From: Campylobacterales bacterium
GTDB taxonomy: Bacteria > Campylobacterota > Campylobacteria > Campylobacterales > Nitratiruptoraceae
Direction of reading: 5' to 3'
Length of the DNA: 34,186 nucleotides
NCBI GenBank assembly: GCA_027024145.1
Contig: JALVTF010000049.1
Span: 1 to 34,186, forward strand
Positions 7,189 through 16,700 of this stretch are shown here, piece after piece. The notes below the pieces were generated by a model. It saw nothing but the letters and a program-made list of their open reading frames with translations. It was not told the DNA's origin and searched no databases. A program made the position numbers and the translations under genes. Position 1 is the stretch's first letter; each line of letters opens with the position of its first letter.

Positions 7189-7683
7189 GTGGAACCGATT
7201 AAAATAAGCGGAGAGAATCTCTTAGCTAAAATTAATAAAATGGCATCGCAGTTAGGGATCGAAAATCCCACCAACGTCACTGTGGTGCGTCTCGAAGATA
7301 CTGAAGATCCCAATAAAAAGACACTGGAGCTGGTGCAAGGAACCTGGGAAAACAAAGCACCCTGGTTCGTCATCGATAGCAAAGACCAGGTCTTCGTGCT
7401 CTCTAGTCTCGAATCGATCCTACATCTGATAAAATCTCTCAACGAAGCGAAGTATGAAAATTTCAATCTCAAGCTCGAAAAAGCGATTTTGGAGAACTTG
7501 CCCGTCGATTTCAACGACGTTTGGGTGGTGGCGATGAACGAGATCCAAAAGCGCTTGGCCGAGAGCAAGAACAAAAACCTTCTCGATATCGATATCAAGA
7601 AGCTTGTCAAGGATATCAAGAAAAACCACCCCAATCTCTTCATGCGCCTGCGCGATTTTCAATTTCCACCGACTGGGGGGTGA
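7189..7683 (+). CDS. UPF0763 / DUF2603 family protein
   Basis: 164 residues, start GTG at 7189 immediately after the argF stop. It is a soluble, highly charged protein without signal peptide or membrane segment. It has an N-terminal alpha/beta region (VTVVRLED, ELVQGTWENKAPWFVIDSKDQVFVLSSLESIL) and a lysine-rich helical C-terminal half ending LRDFQFPPTGG. Position and sequence character match the Campylobacterota-specific family UPF0763 (DUF2603), found between argF and hemN in Campylobacter jejuni as I recall. No biochemical role is known to me. Its strict placement suggests a role in, or co-regulation with, haem or arginine synthesis, but nothing in the sequence proves that. The family call is moderately certain; gene reality is high. 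Confidence 0.8.
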   Translation: MEPIKISGENLLAKINKMASQLGIENPTNVTVVRLEDTEDPNKKTLELVQGTWENKAPWFVIDSKDQVFVLSSLESILHLIKSLNEAKYENFNLKLEKAILENLPVDFNDVWVVAMNEIQKRLAESKNKNLLDIDIKKLVKDIKKNHPNLFMRLRDFQFPPTGG

Positions 7684-7686
7684 GTG

Positions 7687-9054
7687 ATGCTCGATTTTGA
7701 AAAGTTCGTCAAATACTCTCGTCCGGGACCTCGCTATACCAGCTATCCCACGGCCGTGGAGTTTAGCGAGGATTTTCCCTATGAGCGCTACATCGAAAAG
7801 CTCGAAAACCAAGAGAGCAGCAAGCCGCTGTCGCTCTATTTTCACCTTCCATTTTGCCGCAGTGCCTGCTACTTTTGCGGCTGCAACGTGGTTTTTACCG
7901 CTAAAGAGGAGAAAAAAGAGCGCTACATCGACTATCTGTTGCGCGAGATGGAGATTTTACGCAAACATCTCGACACCGAGCGCCAGGTGATTCAGCTCCA
8001 CTTTGGTGGCGGGACGCCCACCTTCTTTTCGCCCCAACAGCTGCGAACTGTCATCGATGCGATCAAGCAGGTCTTTCCCAACTGGAGTGCAGATGCGGAA
8101 GTCAGCTGCGAGATCGATCCACGTCACTTGAGCGAAGAGCACATGCAAGTCCTCGCCGAAGGGGGATTCAACCGCGTCAGCTTCGGTGTGCAGGATTTCG
8201 ACGAGCGCGTCCAGCAAGCAGTCCATAGAATCCAGAGCTTCGAAGTGACCAAGCAGGCCGTGGACCTTGCACGCAAATACGGTATGCAAAGTGTCAATAT
8301 CGATCTCATCTACGGCCTGCCTTTTCAGACGCTGGAGAGCTTCAAAAGGACGCTGGAGATGACATTGCAGCTCGATCCGGACCGGCTGGCGGTCTTCAAC
8401 TACGCACACGTGCCCTGGCTCAAAAAGACGATGCGAAAGATTGACGAGACCACACTGCCAAGCCCCGATATCAAGCTGGCTATCCTCAAATACACCATCG
8501 ACTTTTTTACAAGCCACGGCTACAAAATGATCGGGATGGACCACTTCGCCAAGCCTGAGGACGAGCTCTTCAAAGCCATCGAAAAGGGAGAGCTCCACCG
8601 CAACTTCCAAGGCTACACCACCAAAGGTGGTGCCGACCTCATAGGCATCGGCCTCACGAGCATCGGTGAAGGCGAAGACTACTACGCCCAAAACTACAAA
8701 GAGATGGATGCGTACGAGGCCGCCATCGATGCAGGCAAACTCCCGTACCATCGCGGCGTGGAACTGAGTGAGGACGATAAAATCCGCAAGGCGGTGATTA
8801 TGGAGCTGATGGCAAACTTCAAGCTCGACATCCCACGCATCGAAAAGCAGTTTGGCATCGATTTCAAAGAGTACTTCGCCGATGCGCTGGAGGCTCTGCG
8901 GGAGTTCGAAGAGCAAGAGCTGGTAAAAATAAGCGACGAAGCCATCGAGGTGAGCCCCACGGGGACGCTGCTCATACGCAACATCGTGATGCCCTTCGAT
9001 GCCTATATGAAAAAGCACGGCGAAGGCAAAAAGGTCTTTAGCAAGACGGTATGA
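7687..9054 (+). CDS. hemN: Oxygen-independent coproporphyrinogen III oxidase
   Basis: Radical-SAM enzyme that decarboxylates two propionates of coproporphyrinogen III without oxygen. 455 residues, the length of true HemN rather than the shorter HemW. PRYTSYPTA near the N-terminus and CRSACYFCGCN (Cys57, Cys61, Cys64 bind the 4Fe-4S cluster, with Cys66 following) are diagnostic. HFGGGTPTFF and SFGVQDFD bind SAM. The C-terminal HemN domain (GMDHFAKPEDEL, FQGYTTKGGADLIGIG) is complete. The ATG at 7687 is preferred to the GTG one codon earlier. It overlaps the addB start as ATGA. It works in the same pathway as hemB; use of the oxygen-independent form suits a microaerophile or anaerobe. Confidence 0.95.
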   Translation: MLDFEKFVKYSRPGPRYTSYPTAVEFSEDFPYERYIEKLENQESSKPLSLYFHLPFCRSACYFCGCNVVFTAKEEKKERYIDYLLREMEILRKHLDTERQVIQLHFGGGTPTFFSPQQLRTVIDAIKQVFPNWSADAEVSCEIDPRHLSEEHMQVLAEGGFNRVSFGVQDFDERVQQAVHRIQSFEVTKQAVDLARKYGMQSVNIDLIYGLPFQTLESFKRTLEMTLQLDPDRLAVFNYAHVPWLKKTMRKIDETTLPSPDIKLAILKYTIDFFTSHGYKMIGMDHFAKPEDELFKAIEKGELHRNFQGYTTKGGADLIGIGLTSIGEGEDYYAQNYKEMDAYEAAIDAGKLPYHRGVELSEDDKIRKAVIMELMANFKLDIPRIEKQFGIDFKEYFADALEALREFEEQELVKISDEAIEVSPTGTLLIRNIVMPFDAYMKKHGEGKKVFSKTV

Positions 9055-11240
9055 AACTCCTCGTCTTTACCACAAGCCGCGAAATCCGCGAATATAGCGC
9101 ACGACACGACAACGAGATCCTGCCCAAACTCCTCACTATCGGGGAGTTTCTGGATCGCCTCATCGTTACTGATAAGATCTTCATCGACGAGGAGCTGCGC
9201 CACTACTACTTCTATGAAGCCGCCAAGCAGGTAGATTTGGCCGCCCTTGGGATCGAGAGCGAGTTCGAGAAGTTCTTGCACCAGGCGGATCTGATCTACT
9301 CCTTTTTACTGGAGATGAAGCAAGAGGATGTGGCCCTCGAAGAGCTAGCACGCTACGATGTCTATGCGGAGTATGAGCGCCATATCCGTATCCTCCAGGA
9401 GCTCCTCGCAAATTATGAACGACTGTTAACATCTCGTAGATTTGTGGATCGATTGGTACTGCAAAATTACTCTATTAACCTCGACTACTTAGCACAGTTT
9501 CACGAAATCGAAATATATTTAGCCGGCTACCTTACGAAGTTCGATCGCGATCTTTTAGCACAAATTTCTACCCCTCTGACCATCCATCTGGATGTGACGC
9601 CTTTCAACCTTTCTCTCGCCAAAAAGATGTTTGGCATCGAAAAAGTAGGGCGATACCGCATCGAAAATATGCAGCAAGTGGAGCGCATCGGCGAAGGGCC
9701 CAAAGTGGATCGTATAGAGGCCAAGGGGTTTGCCAATCGCATCGATCAGGCAGACTTCATCTTCGCCAAGATCGAAGAGTTCGTGCGTGGCGGCATCGAT
9801 CCACAGCGCATCGCCGTGGTGCTGCCCGATCCCGTGATGCGCGAATATCTCGAAGCTTTCGATCGGCTCGGCAATCTCAACTTCAGCATGGGAGAGAGCT
9901 TCGTCTATAGCGATCTTTATCGCACTCTCGAAGCCTACTATAAAGGTGTGCTCCTTGGTGAACAGGAGTTCATGCAAAAGTTAGACGAGGAGACGAAGCG
10001 GCTTTTGGACAAAGCCCAGAGCTGGTCGGAACTCAAAACCGCTATATTGGAGCTGGCGAACACCAAAGAGAAGATCCTCATCGAAGAGGATCTCTTTCGC
10101 TTCGAGCGGCTTGTGGAGCGACTGCAGCTGCCGCGCGAGAAGCTTCTTAAGATGCTACTCTTTCGTTTGGAGAAGCTGAGCTTCGATGACGTGCGCGGCG
10201 GCAAGGTGACGGTGATGGAGGTGTTGGAGTCGCGTGGTGCGCAGTTTGACGGGGTGATCATCCCCGATTTCAACGAAGGAATGGTGCCAAAGCTCGCCAG
10301 TGAAGATCTCTTCATCGATTCACGCGTGCGAAAACTGGCCGGCCTGCCCACACTGAGCGACAAAGAGGCGCTCCAAAAGCACTACTATGCTATGCTTTTA
10401 GCGCGCGCCAAACGCGCAGCGGTGTGCTATGTCCGAAACGACGAGCAGGATGCCAGTAGGCTCTTGGGTGAATTGGACGCAGCCATCGAAGAAGAAAATG
10501 AGAGAAGCTATGCAAACGTTTTAATGCCTGAGCCCTCACAGCCTCGCTTTTTGGAGCTGGATCTCCCTATCCAAAAGCCAACGACTATTTCGCCCACCAA
10601 ACTCGAAACGCTCCTGCGCTGTCCGCTTCGCTACTATCTGCAGTATGAAAAGAAGATCGAAGAGCCCAAGCAAACCTTCATCGGCACGCGCATCCACGAG
10701 GCTATCCATAAGGCTGCACTTGCTAAGCCCAAAAACGCTAAAGAGTATGGCGATTTGATTATGGCAAATCTTTTGATGGGACTCTCGCGCACCGAGCAGC
10801 TCGTAGCCGAAGCGAAGTGGGAGCGAAAACTCCGATTCTTCGCAGCGAAGGATTTTGAAGAGCTACGTTATGTGGTGGGAGCGGAAAAGGAAGAGAAAAA
10901 AAACCTCGATGGTTTTACTCTTAAAGCAAAAGCAGACAGGATAGTGCAAAGAGATGGCAAGCTTATATTGATAGATTTCAAAACTGGTAAGGGGACGCTC
11001 GATTTGGAGGGGATTTCACGCGAGCGGCTCCAGGGACTCTTTTATAGCTACATCTGGAACGCTGATCAAGTGTTCATTTACGATCTCTTTCGTCAGGAGC
11101 GCATAGAGGTGCAAGTGGCAGATGCCAAAGAGGAGCTGCGCGAAATCTTAGCCGAGCTTCCCAGGCGTACAGAGAAGTGCGAGGACCTGCAGTACTGTCG
11201 CTACTGTGCCTACAGATTTGGCTGCAAAGGATTGGAATGA
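9051..11240 (+). CDS. addB: AddB-like subunit of the AddAB helicase-nuclease
   Basis: Partner of AddA in resection of double-strand breaks before RecA loading. 729 residues, as in the short AddB of Helicobacter and Campylobacter. The N-terminus shows no Walker A motif, so its helicase half is probably structural. A recognisable helicase-like core remains: VIIPDFNEGMVPKL, then KEALQKHYYAMLLARAKR. The C-terminal PD-(D/E)XK nuclease has IHEAIH and LILIDFKTGKG. Four cysteines that likely hold a 4Fe-4S cluster flank the nuclease: Cys524 in LLRCPLRYYLQY, and Cys716, Cys719, Cys725 in CRYCAYRFGC. It overlaps hemN (ATGA) and addA (ATGA). N-terminal similarity to known AddB is weak by eye; the call rests on the nuclease domain and addA. 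Confidence 0.88.
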   Translation: MKLLVFTTSREIREYSARHDNEILPKLLTIGEFLDRLIVTDKIFIDEELRHYYFYEAAKQVDLAALGIESEFEKFLHQADLIYSFLLEMKQEDVALEELARYDVYAEYERHIRILQELLANYERLLTSRRFVDRLVLQNYSINLDYLAQFHEIEIYLAGYLTKFDRDLLAQISTPLTIHLDVTPFNLSLAKKMFGIEKVGRYRIENMQQVERIGEGPKVDRIEAKGFANRIDQADFIFAKIEEFVRGGIDPQRIAVVLPDPVMREYLEAFDRLGNLNFSMGESFVYSDLYRTLEAYYKGVLLGEQEFMQKLDEETKRLLDKAQSWSELKTAILELANTKEKILIEEDLFRFERLVERLQLPREKLLKMLLFRLEKLSFDDVRGGKVTVMEVLESRGAQFDGVIIPDFNEGMVPKLASEDLFIDSRVRKLAGLPTLSDKEALQKHYYAMLLARAKRAAVCYVRNDEQDASRLLGELDAAIEEENERSYANVLMPEPSQPRFLELDLPIQKPTTISPTKLETLLRCPLRYYLQYEKKIEEPKQTFIGTRIHEAIHKAALAKPKNAKEYGDLIMANLLMGLSRTEQLVAEAKWERKLRFFAAKDFEELRYVVGAEKEEKKNLDGFTLKAKADRIVQRDGKLILIDFKTGKGTLDLEGISRERLQGLFYSYIWNADQVFIYDLFRQERIEVQVADAKEELREILAELPRRTEKCEDLQYCRYCAYRFGCKGLE

Positions 11241-13831
11241 GCCGTTTTGTAGCGATGCTGGCAAGTGCCGGGACGGGGAAGACCTATAGCCTCACGCTGC
11301 GCTATCTGGCTAAACTCTTTTTGGGCGCTTCGCCCCAAGATATTTTGGCCATCACCTTTACCAACAAAGCGGCCAACGAAATGCGAACGCGCATTCACAA
11401 TTTCTTGGAAAATTTGGATGAGGAGAAGGTGGCACAGCTTACCGCGCTTTCGGGCCTACCATCAGAAGAGATCCATAGGCGGCTTCTGAGTGTACGTACG
11501 CAGTTTCTCAACTCCCGCCTCAATATTCGCACCATCGATTCTTTCGTGCAGGCTATCGTGCGCAAATTCGCCGGCTACATCGCGATGCCGAGTGACTTCG
11601 CCATCGAAGAGATGGAGAGCTACGAAGCATTTATCGAGAGTATGAGCGACGAGGAGTTTCGCGCCTTTTTGGCCTTTGCCAAATGGTACGGCAGAGCCAA
11701 TCTCAAAGATTTTTTTGCGCTTTTGTATGCCAAGCAAAAGGAACTGCCCGCCCTCGATTTTACACCCTGCGACGGCGCGGGGGCGGTGATGGAGGCCTAC
11801 AAAAAAATCGCTGCGCATATCGAAGCGTTCGGCACCGAGAAAAAACGAGAAGAGTTTTGCAAAAAAACCACCCTCGAAGAGGTGCTCTACACAAAAAGCG
11901 GCACGATTCCTGCTTGGCTAACTCGCGAGGAGTTCAAAATCCCAGGCGTCAAGGAAGCGGAGCGCATCCAAGCTGAGTTTACCCAGCTGCGCCGCGCTAT
12001 AGCCGCATATTTTCGCTGCAAAGAGGCTACTTTCTTATCGAAGCTCTTTTACTTTTTTTCTCTGTATTCCGGCTTTCGCCAAGAACTTATCAAAAAGCGC
12101 GAAGCCCTCGATTTTACAGATATCAAGCATCTTGGATTTTCTCTTATCCAGGAGCATATCGAGAGCGACTTCTTGCGCTTTCGCCTCGATTCAAAAATAG
12201 CCCATATCCTTTTCGACGAGTTTCAGGATACCTCCGCAGAGGATTGGAAAATCATCGAGCCTTTGGTAGAGGAGATGGCCAGCGGCATAGGGCAGCAAGA
12301 GGAGCGCAGCTTCTTTTTGGTAGGGGACAAAAAGCAGGCGATTTACGGCTTTCGCGGCGGCAATGCGGCGCTTTTTGACTATGTGATAGAGCGCTTTTCG
12401 ATGGAACAGATTCCACTGTATGTGAACTATCGTTCACGAAAAAATATCGTAGAATATGTGAACGAAGTTTTTGCCCACCGCCTCGAAAAACCCCAAGAGG
12501 CCAAAAAGGATGGCGGCTACGTGGAGGTGTGCGAGAGCGAGGAGCTTTTAGACGCGCTCGAAGAAAAAATTGCGATGCTACGCACTGCCGGCGTGGAGCC
12601 GCACGATATCGCCATCCTCGTACCTACCAATAACGACATCATCAAAGCGGCCGACCATTTAGAGAGCCTCGGATACAAAGCCAGCACATCCGCATCCAAA
12701 CTCCTCATCCACCAGCCCCACGTGCGCGCCATCATCGCTCTTATGAAATACCAGCTCGATCCCCAAGATATCTACGCCTTCGAGTTCGAAGCCATCAGCG
12801 GCCATCCGGCGGTGGAGGTGGCGCGCAAAAAACCGGCAGTGATGATTCGCCATATCGCCGATCGCTTCGGACTGTGGGACGAGGCGGTGAAGCTGCTTAT
12901 CCAAGAGGCGGTGCGCTACAAGGATCTGTGGGAGTTTGCAGCCAACATCGATAGGCTCGATGTGCAGATGAGCGGTGCGGGCGAGGGGATAGAGGTGATG
13001 ACGATCCACAAATCCAAAGGCCTCGCATTCAAGCACACCATCGTCCTCGACACTATCGGCCAAGATCGCAGCCGAAGCGACAAGATCATCTTCGATCTGG
13101 ACGAGCACGGCATCAATATAGACGGCATCTATCTGCGCCAAAAAGGGCGCGAGAAGTTCGATAAGGAATACGATGCGCTACTGAATCGCCAAAAGGAGCG
13201 CCAGCGCATAGAGCTCGAAAACGTAGCATACGTAGCGATGACGCGCGCCGAAGATTCGCTGATTCTTATCAAAAAGCCAAAGACACGGAGATTTTGGATG
13301 GCAAAAGAGGTGCAAATCGGCCAGATCCTCCCATCGCAAGAAGTAAAAGAGGAAACGATCCAGCACCCCTTCGATCTAGATCTTCGCTACTACGGCAAGC
13401 AGGAGATCCTCGAAGAGGAAGAAGAGTATAAAGCAAACGACTACGAAGCTATCTACAAGGGACAAGCGCTCCATAGCGCTCTCGAGATCGATGCGGCCTA
13501 TGCGGCTTCACGCTACGGCGCTTTCGTGGAAGTAGGGGAGATGCTAAGAGATGCCGAGGCGATGCGAAAATACGTTGAAGAGCACTTTAAGGGAAGCAAA
13601 TACCGTGAAATCCCCTTCGTGAATGATGGAAAGCTTGGTATAATTGACCTCCTCATCGATAGCGGCGAAGAGTGTATCATCGTCGATTATAAAAGCGCAG
13701 TGCCGCACGATGAGAGTGCCTATCGTAAACAGGTGCTTTTTTATATGCAAAGCGTTAAAAAACTTACAGGCAAGAGAGTGCGAGGCTTCTTGCTCTACGG
13801 TGATAGACTTTTGTGCAAAGAGGTGAAGTAG
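11237..13831 (+). CDS. addA: AddA-like ATP-dependent helicase/nuclease (RecB-like)
   Basis: Superfamily 1 helicase with C-terminal nuclease, 864 residues. The motor motifs are complete: Walker A ASAGTGKT (9-16), ITFTNKAANEMR (motif Ia), DEFQDTS (327-333, Walker B), VGDKKQAIYGFRGG (motif III), VNYRSRKNIV (motif IV), IEVMTIHKSKGLAFKHTIVLD (motif V) and NVAYVAMTRAEDSLIL (motif VI). The nuclease has GIIDLLID and IIVDYKSA. The ATG at 11237 is used because it overlaps the addB stop and starts the conserved MSRFVAMLASAGTGKT; a longer upstream frame lies inside addB. It ends where the Fe-S gene starts. Since addB lacks Walker A, this subunit should be the only motor of the complex. Confidence 0.94.
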   Translation: MSRFVAMLASAGTGKTYSLTLRYLAKLFLGASPQDILAITFTNKAANEMRTRIHNFLENLDEEKVAQLTALSGLPSEEIHRRLLSVRTQFLNSRLNIRTIDSFVQAIVRKFAGYIAMPSDFAIEEMESYEAFIESMSDEEFRAFLAFAKWYGRANLKDFFALLYAKQKELPALDFTPCDGAGAVMEAYKKIAAHIEAFGTEKKREEFCKKTTLEEVLYTKSGTIPAWLTREEFKIPGVKEAERIQAEFTQLRRAIAAYFRCKEATFLSKLFYFFSLYSGFRQELIKKREALDFTDIKHLGFSLIQEHIESDFLRFRLDSKIAHILFDEFQDTSAEDWKIIEPLVEEMASGIGQQEERSFFLVGDKKQAIYGFRGGNAALFDYVIERFSMEQIPLYVNYRSRKNIVEYVNEVFAHRLEKPQEAKKDGGYVEVCESEELLDALEEKIAMLRTAGVEPHDIAILVPTNNDIIKAADHLESLGYKASTSASKLLIHQPHVRAIIALMKYQLDPQDIYAFEFEAISGHPAVEVARKKPAVMIRHIADRFGLWDEAVKLLIQEAVRYKDLWEFAANIDRLDVQMSGAGEGIEVMTIHKSKGLAFKHTIVLDTIGQDRSRSDKIIFDLDEHGINIDGIYLRQKGREKFDKEYDALLNRQKERQRIELENVAYVAMTRAEDSLILIKKPKTRRFWMAKEVQIGQILPSQEVKEETIQHPFDLDLRYYGKQEILEEEEEYKANDYEAIYKGQALHSALEIDAAYAASRYGAFVEVGEMLRDAEAMRKYVEEHFKGSKYREIPFVNDGKLGIIDLLIDSGEECIIVDYKSAVPHDESAYRKQVLFYMQSVKKLTGKRVRGFLLYGDRLLCKEVK

Positions 13832-15099
13832 TGTTCGAATTTACCAAAATCAGCGACGCGTGCATCAAGTGCGGCAAGTGTATCCCCACCTGCACCATCC
13901 ACCAGGTTAATCCCGATGAAGTCACGAGCCCCAGGGGGTTCATCGAGCTTTTGGGTGATTATCAAAAAGGATCTTTGGAGTTAGACCGCGAGGCGAAAAA
14001 TATCTTCGAGAGCTGCTTTTTGTGCACAAACTGCGTGGATGTGTGCCCCAACTCCTTGCCTACCGATATGATCATCGAGGAGGTGCGCGCGGATATTGCT
14101 AAAAAGTACGGCATCGCATGGTACAAACGCGCCTTTTTCTGGCTGCTGCGTCACAGACGCATCATGGATATCGCTAGCAAACTCGGCTACGTCTTTCGCA
14201 GTTGTGCCCTGAGTGAAGATCCCAAAGGCCGTGGCCTCTTGGCACGCTTTTCGCTGCCGATGATTAAAAAGGGCAGGTTGCTACCCTCGATGAAGAGCGT
14301 GAGTTTTCTTCGCAAATACCCCGAGCGCATGGGAAAAAGCGATAAAAGAGTGGCCATCTTCATCGGGTGTCTGGCCAACTACAACTATACCGAAATCGGC
14401 GATAGCCTCGTAACGATTCTCGAAAAACTTGGCTATGAAATCTTCATCCCCAAAAAGCAGCTGTGCTGCGGTGCGCCTGCCTATTTTACGGGAGATTTCG
14501 ATACGGTGGAGTATCTGACGAAAAAAAACATCGAGTATTTCGAAAGCTTCATCGACGAGGTGGAAGCCATCATCATCCCCGAAGCCACCTGCAGCGCAAT
14601 GGTCAAGCACGATTGGGAGGTCTTTTTTCGCAATCGGGGCCAGGAAGAGTGGGCCCAGCGTGCTAAGAAGCTGAACGACAAGATCTTCATCGCCACCCAG
14701 TGGCTCTACGAAAAGACCGAGCTTGCCAAGCTTTTGGAGCAAAAAGGCAAGAAGTTAGATACTCTCGTCACTTATCACGATCCCTGCCATGCGCGCAAAG
14801 TCCAAGGTGTTTGGCGCGAACCGCGTGCGCTGCTGTCAAAAAACTTCAAGCTCGTAGAGATGGAAGACCCCAATCGCTGCTGCGGCTTTGGAGGTGTGAC
14901 GATGCAGACGGAAAAATACCACCTCACAGAGCTCGCTGGCAAGCCAAAAGCCGCCATGATCGACAAAACGGGAGCGAACGTGGTGGCGGCAGAGTGTAGT
15001 GCGTGTCGCGTGCAGCTAAGCAACGCTTTGGTGCAAGCCAAAAGCGACGTGGTTTTCAAAAACCCCATCGAACTCATCGCCGAAGCACTTGAGGAGTAG
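13831..15099 (+). CDS. Glycolate-oxidase/GlpC-type Fe-S oxidoreductase
   Basis: 422 residues. It has two N-terminal 4Fe-4S ferredoxin motifs ([23 protein letters not shown]) and two CCG (heterodisulfide-reductase-like) domains: [13 protein letters not shown]...[12 protein letters not shown], and [12 protein letters not shown]...[11 protein letters not shown]...ECSACRVQL. This is the layout of GlcF, GlpC and LutA-related electron-transfer subunits, which pass electrons from a flavin dehydrogenase to the quinone pool. No flavoprotein partner is adjacent, so the substrate is unknown. The start is taken as GTG at 13831, sharing one base with the addA stop and preceded by AAAGAGG; a GTG six codons upstream is possible. 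It closes the hemB-to-here run. Confidence 0.85.
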   Translation: MFEFTKISDACIKCGKCIPTCTIHQVNPDEVTSPRGFIELLGDYQKGSLELDREAKNIFESCFLCTNCVDVCPNSLPTDMIIEEVRADIAKKYGIAWYKRAFFWLLRHRRIMDIASKLGYVFRSCALSEDPKGRGLLARFSLPMIKKGRLLPSMKSVSFLRKYPERMGKSDKRVAIFIGCLANYNYTEIGDSLVTILEKLGYEIFIPKKQLCCGAPAYFTGDFDTVEYLTKKNIEYFESFIDEVEAIIIPEATCSAMVKHDWEVFFRNRGQEEWAQRAKKLNDKIFIATQWLYEKTELAKLLEQKGKKLDTLVTYHDPCHARKVQGVWREPRALLSKNFKLVEMEDPNRCCGFGGVTMQTEKYHLTELAGKPKAAMIDKTGANVVAAECSACRVQLSNALVQAKSDVVFKNPIELIAEALEE

Positions 15100-15112
15100 C
15101 GCCCAATTTCGC

Positions 15113-15160
15113 TAAATTTCATCGCCACGCCGCCGATAATAGCAAAAAATCGCAAAAAGG
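15113..15160 (+). promoter_or_regulatory. Sigma28 (FliA) promoter and RBS of the chemoreceptor gene
   Basis: TAAATTTC (15113-15120), an 11-bp spacer and GCCGATAA (15132-15139). This matches the flagellar sigma28 consensus TAAAGTTT-N11-GCCGATAA at nearly every base. Transcription should start near 15146, leaving a short leader with AAAAAGG (15154-15160) before the ATG at 15168. Confidence 0.85.
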
Positions 15161-15167
15161 CGTGGCA

Positions 15168-16661
15168 ATGAAGCTTTCATCCCTCCAAAAGATACAGTAC
15201 GCGAACATCCTTTCGATCGTTCTTTTTTCGTTTTCGATAGGGTACGAGGTTTACCATTACGGCTTCAACTCCATCTTCGTGCTCAATATCATCAACTTCA
15301 TCTGTGCTCTGGTGATCTTCATCAGCGTGCTCAATATCCGCAAATCGATGGAATCTCTCGCTGCGGTGCTGCAAAAAGCGAGGCGCGGGGAGTTCGATTA
15401 CGATATCAAAATCAACGATACCGGTGTTATCGAATTTATGGCTAAAAACCTGCTCGCTTTCATGAAACAGACGGACAATTTCCTCTCCCAAATCAACAGC
15501 GTCATGAAAGATATCGAGCACAAAAAATTCACCAAACTCAAAGCGGACAATCTTCAGGGGATCTTTCATACCATCGCTACGTCTATCAATAAATCGATCG
15601 AAAACATGATGGCCAAAGAGAAGTTCGTCGAAAAAGAGAAACTCAACTCCAAAGTGGGACAATTAGGCGGCGGTGTGGCCGGAGGCCTCGCCATTATCAA
15701 AAACGATCTCATGAGCTCGGTGGAAAAGGTCAAAGGTATCGTGGCAAACAGCGAAGAGATATCCCACAATTCCGAAGAGGTGACTAAAATCCTCGATCAG
15801 GTGGTAAGTCAACTTGGCACCCTTATCAACATGGTCACAGAGTCCAACCGCGTCACCGAAGAGCTCAACCAAAAAGTGGAAAACGTCAACGCCATCATCA
15901 AGCTCATCGACGATATCGCAGACCAAACCAATCTGCTGGCTCTCAACGCTGCTATCGAAGCGGCGCGTGCCGGCGAGATGGGCAAAGGCTTCACCGTCGT
16001 GGCCGAAGAGGTACGCAAGCTTGCCGAAAAGACCCAAAAATCGACTGACGATGTACGAGCGGTGCTGGGTCAGCTGCAAGAAGAGAGCCAAAGAAGCCTC
16101 GAAAACTCTCAAAAGATGGAGCGTATCGCCAACGATTCGGCAGGAATCCTCAACCAGTTTAAAGCTTCTATCGGTCATTTTACCGAAAACGCTGTCAAGA
16201 CCACGGCACAGGCCAATCTCATCCAAAATACCCTCATCATCACCAAATTTAAACTCGACCATATCATCTACAAAAACAAAGTGGTCTATCGCAACTTCTT
16301 TAGCGGCAAAGTGGAGACGCCGTATGTGGATGATCACCACTGCGATTTCGGTAAATGGTACTATGGCGAAGGACAAAAAATCTACGGCAACAACGAAATC
16401 TATAAACAGATAGAGCGTCCGCACAAAATCATCCACGACTACTCCAAACGCATCATCGCTCTGGTCAATCGCGATGATTTCGAAGAGTATCTCATGGAGC
16501 ATCAGCAAGAGATTTTCGAAGAGTTCAAACGTCTCGAATCCACATCCGAAGAGCTTTTTGCACTGCTTGATAAGCTTTTGGATTTCTATGAAGAGAAATA
16601 TGGCGAAGAATCCCCCGATCTCCAAGCAGATCAGCCTCAGTTGGAACGCAGCGCCGCTTAA
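15168..16661 (+). CDS. Methyl-accepting chemotaxis protein with C-terminal CZB zinc domain
   Basis: 497 residues. Two membrane segments close together near the N-terminus (about 10-30 and 35-55) leave almost no periplasmic loop, so sensing is cytoplasmic or membrane-based. A coiled-coil signalling domain carries the highly conserved hairpin tip, with [19 protein letters not shown] around residues 248-266 and [16 protein letters not shown] after it. From about residue 358 a CZB (chemoreceptor zinc-binding) domain follows: [32 protein letters not shown] and [11 protein letters not shown] supply the His/Cys/His/His set. CZB receptors such as TlpD respond to oxidants, metals or energy state. Most CZB receptors in this group are soluble; this one is membrane-anchored. 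ATG at 15168 chosen by RBS spacing over GTG at 15162. Regulated by the sigma28 promoter upstream. Confidence 0.92.
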   Translation: MKLSSLQKIQYANILSIVLFSFSIGYEVYHYGFNSIFVLNIINFICALVIFISVLNIRKSMESLAAVLQKARRGEFDYDIKINDTGVIEFMAKNLLAFMKQTDNFLSQINSVMKDIEHKKFTKLKADNLQGIFHTIATSINKSIENMMAKEKFVEKEKLNSKVGQLGGGVAGGLAIIKNDLMSSVEKVKGIVANSEEISHNSEEVTKILDQVVSQLGTLINMVTESNRVTEELNQKVENVNAIIKLIDDIADQTNLLALNAAIEAARAGEMGKGFTVVAEEVRKLAEKTQKSTDDVRAVLGQLQEESQRSLENSQKMERIANDSAGILNQFKASIGHFTENAVKTTAQANLIQNTLIITKFKLDHIIYKNKVVYRNFFSGKVETPYVDDHHCDFGKWYYGEGQKIYGNNEIYKQIERPHKIIHDYSKRIIALVNRDDFEEYLMEHQQEIFEEFKRLESTSEELFALLDKLLDFYEEKYGEESPDLQADQPQLERSAA

Positions 16662-16671
16662 CCTTTTTGGG

Positions 16672-16700
16672 TATAATTCCTTGAAATTTTTTCAAGGAAT
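16672..16700 (+). promoter_or_regulatory. lgt promoter with a 25-bp palindrome
   Basis: TATAAT at 16672-16677, preceded by TTGGG. A perfect inverted repeat with 11-bp arms follows: ATTCCTTGAAA (16676-16686) and TTTCAAGGAAT (16690-16700), around a 3-base loop. It begins in the -10 box and ends 3 bases before the lgt ATG, covering +1 and the AAGGA RBS. It looks like an operator; it could also fold the RBS if transcription starts further upstream, for example by readthrough from the receptor gene. Confidence 0.6.

Noticed and set aside
11177-11236. Longer AddA N-terminus inside addB.
   Set aside because: ATG at 11237 overlaps the addB stop and directly begins the conserved P-loop region; the extra 20 residues only repeat addB coding sequence in another frame.
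15124-15166. 8-bp inverted repeat GCCACGCC...GGCGTGGC enclosing the RBS of the chemoreceptor gene, read at first as a translation-blocking hairpin.
   Set aside because: The left arm lies in the spacer of the sigma28 promoter, upstream of the expected transcript start near 15146, so it would not be in the mRNA.
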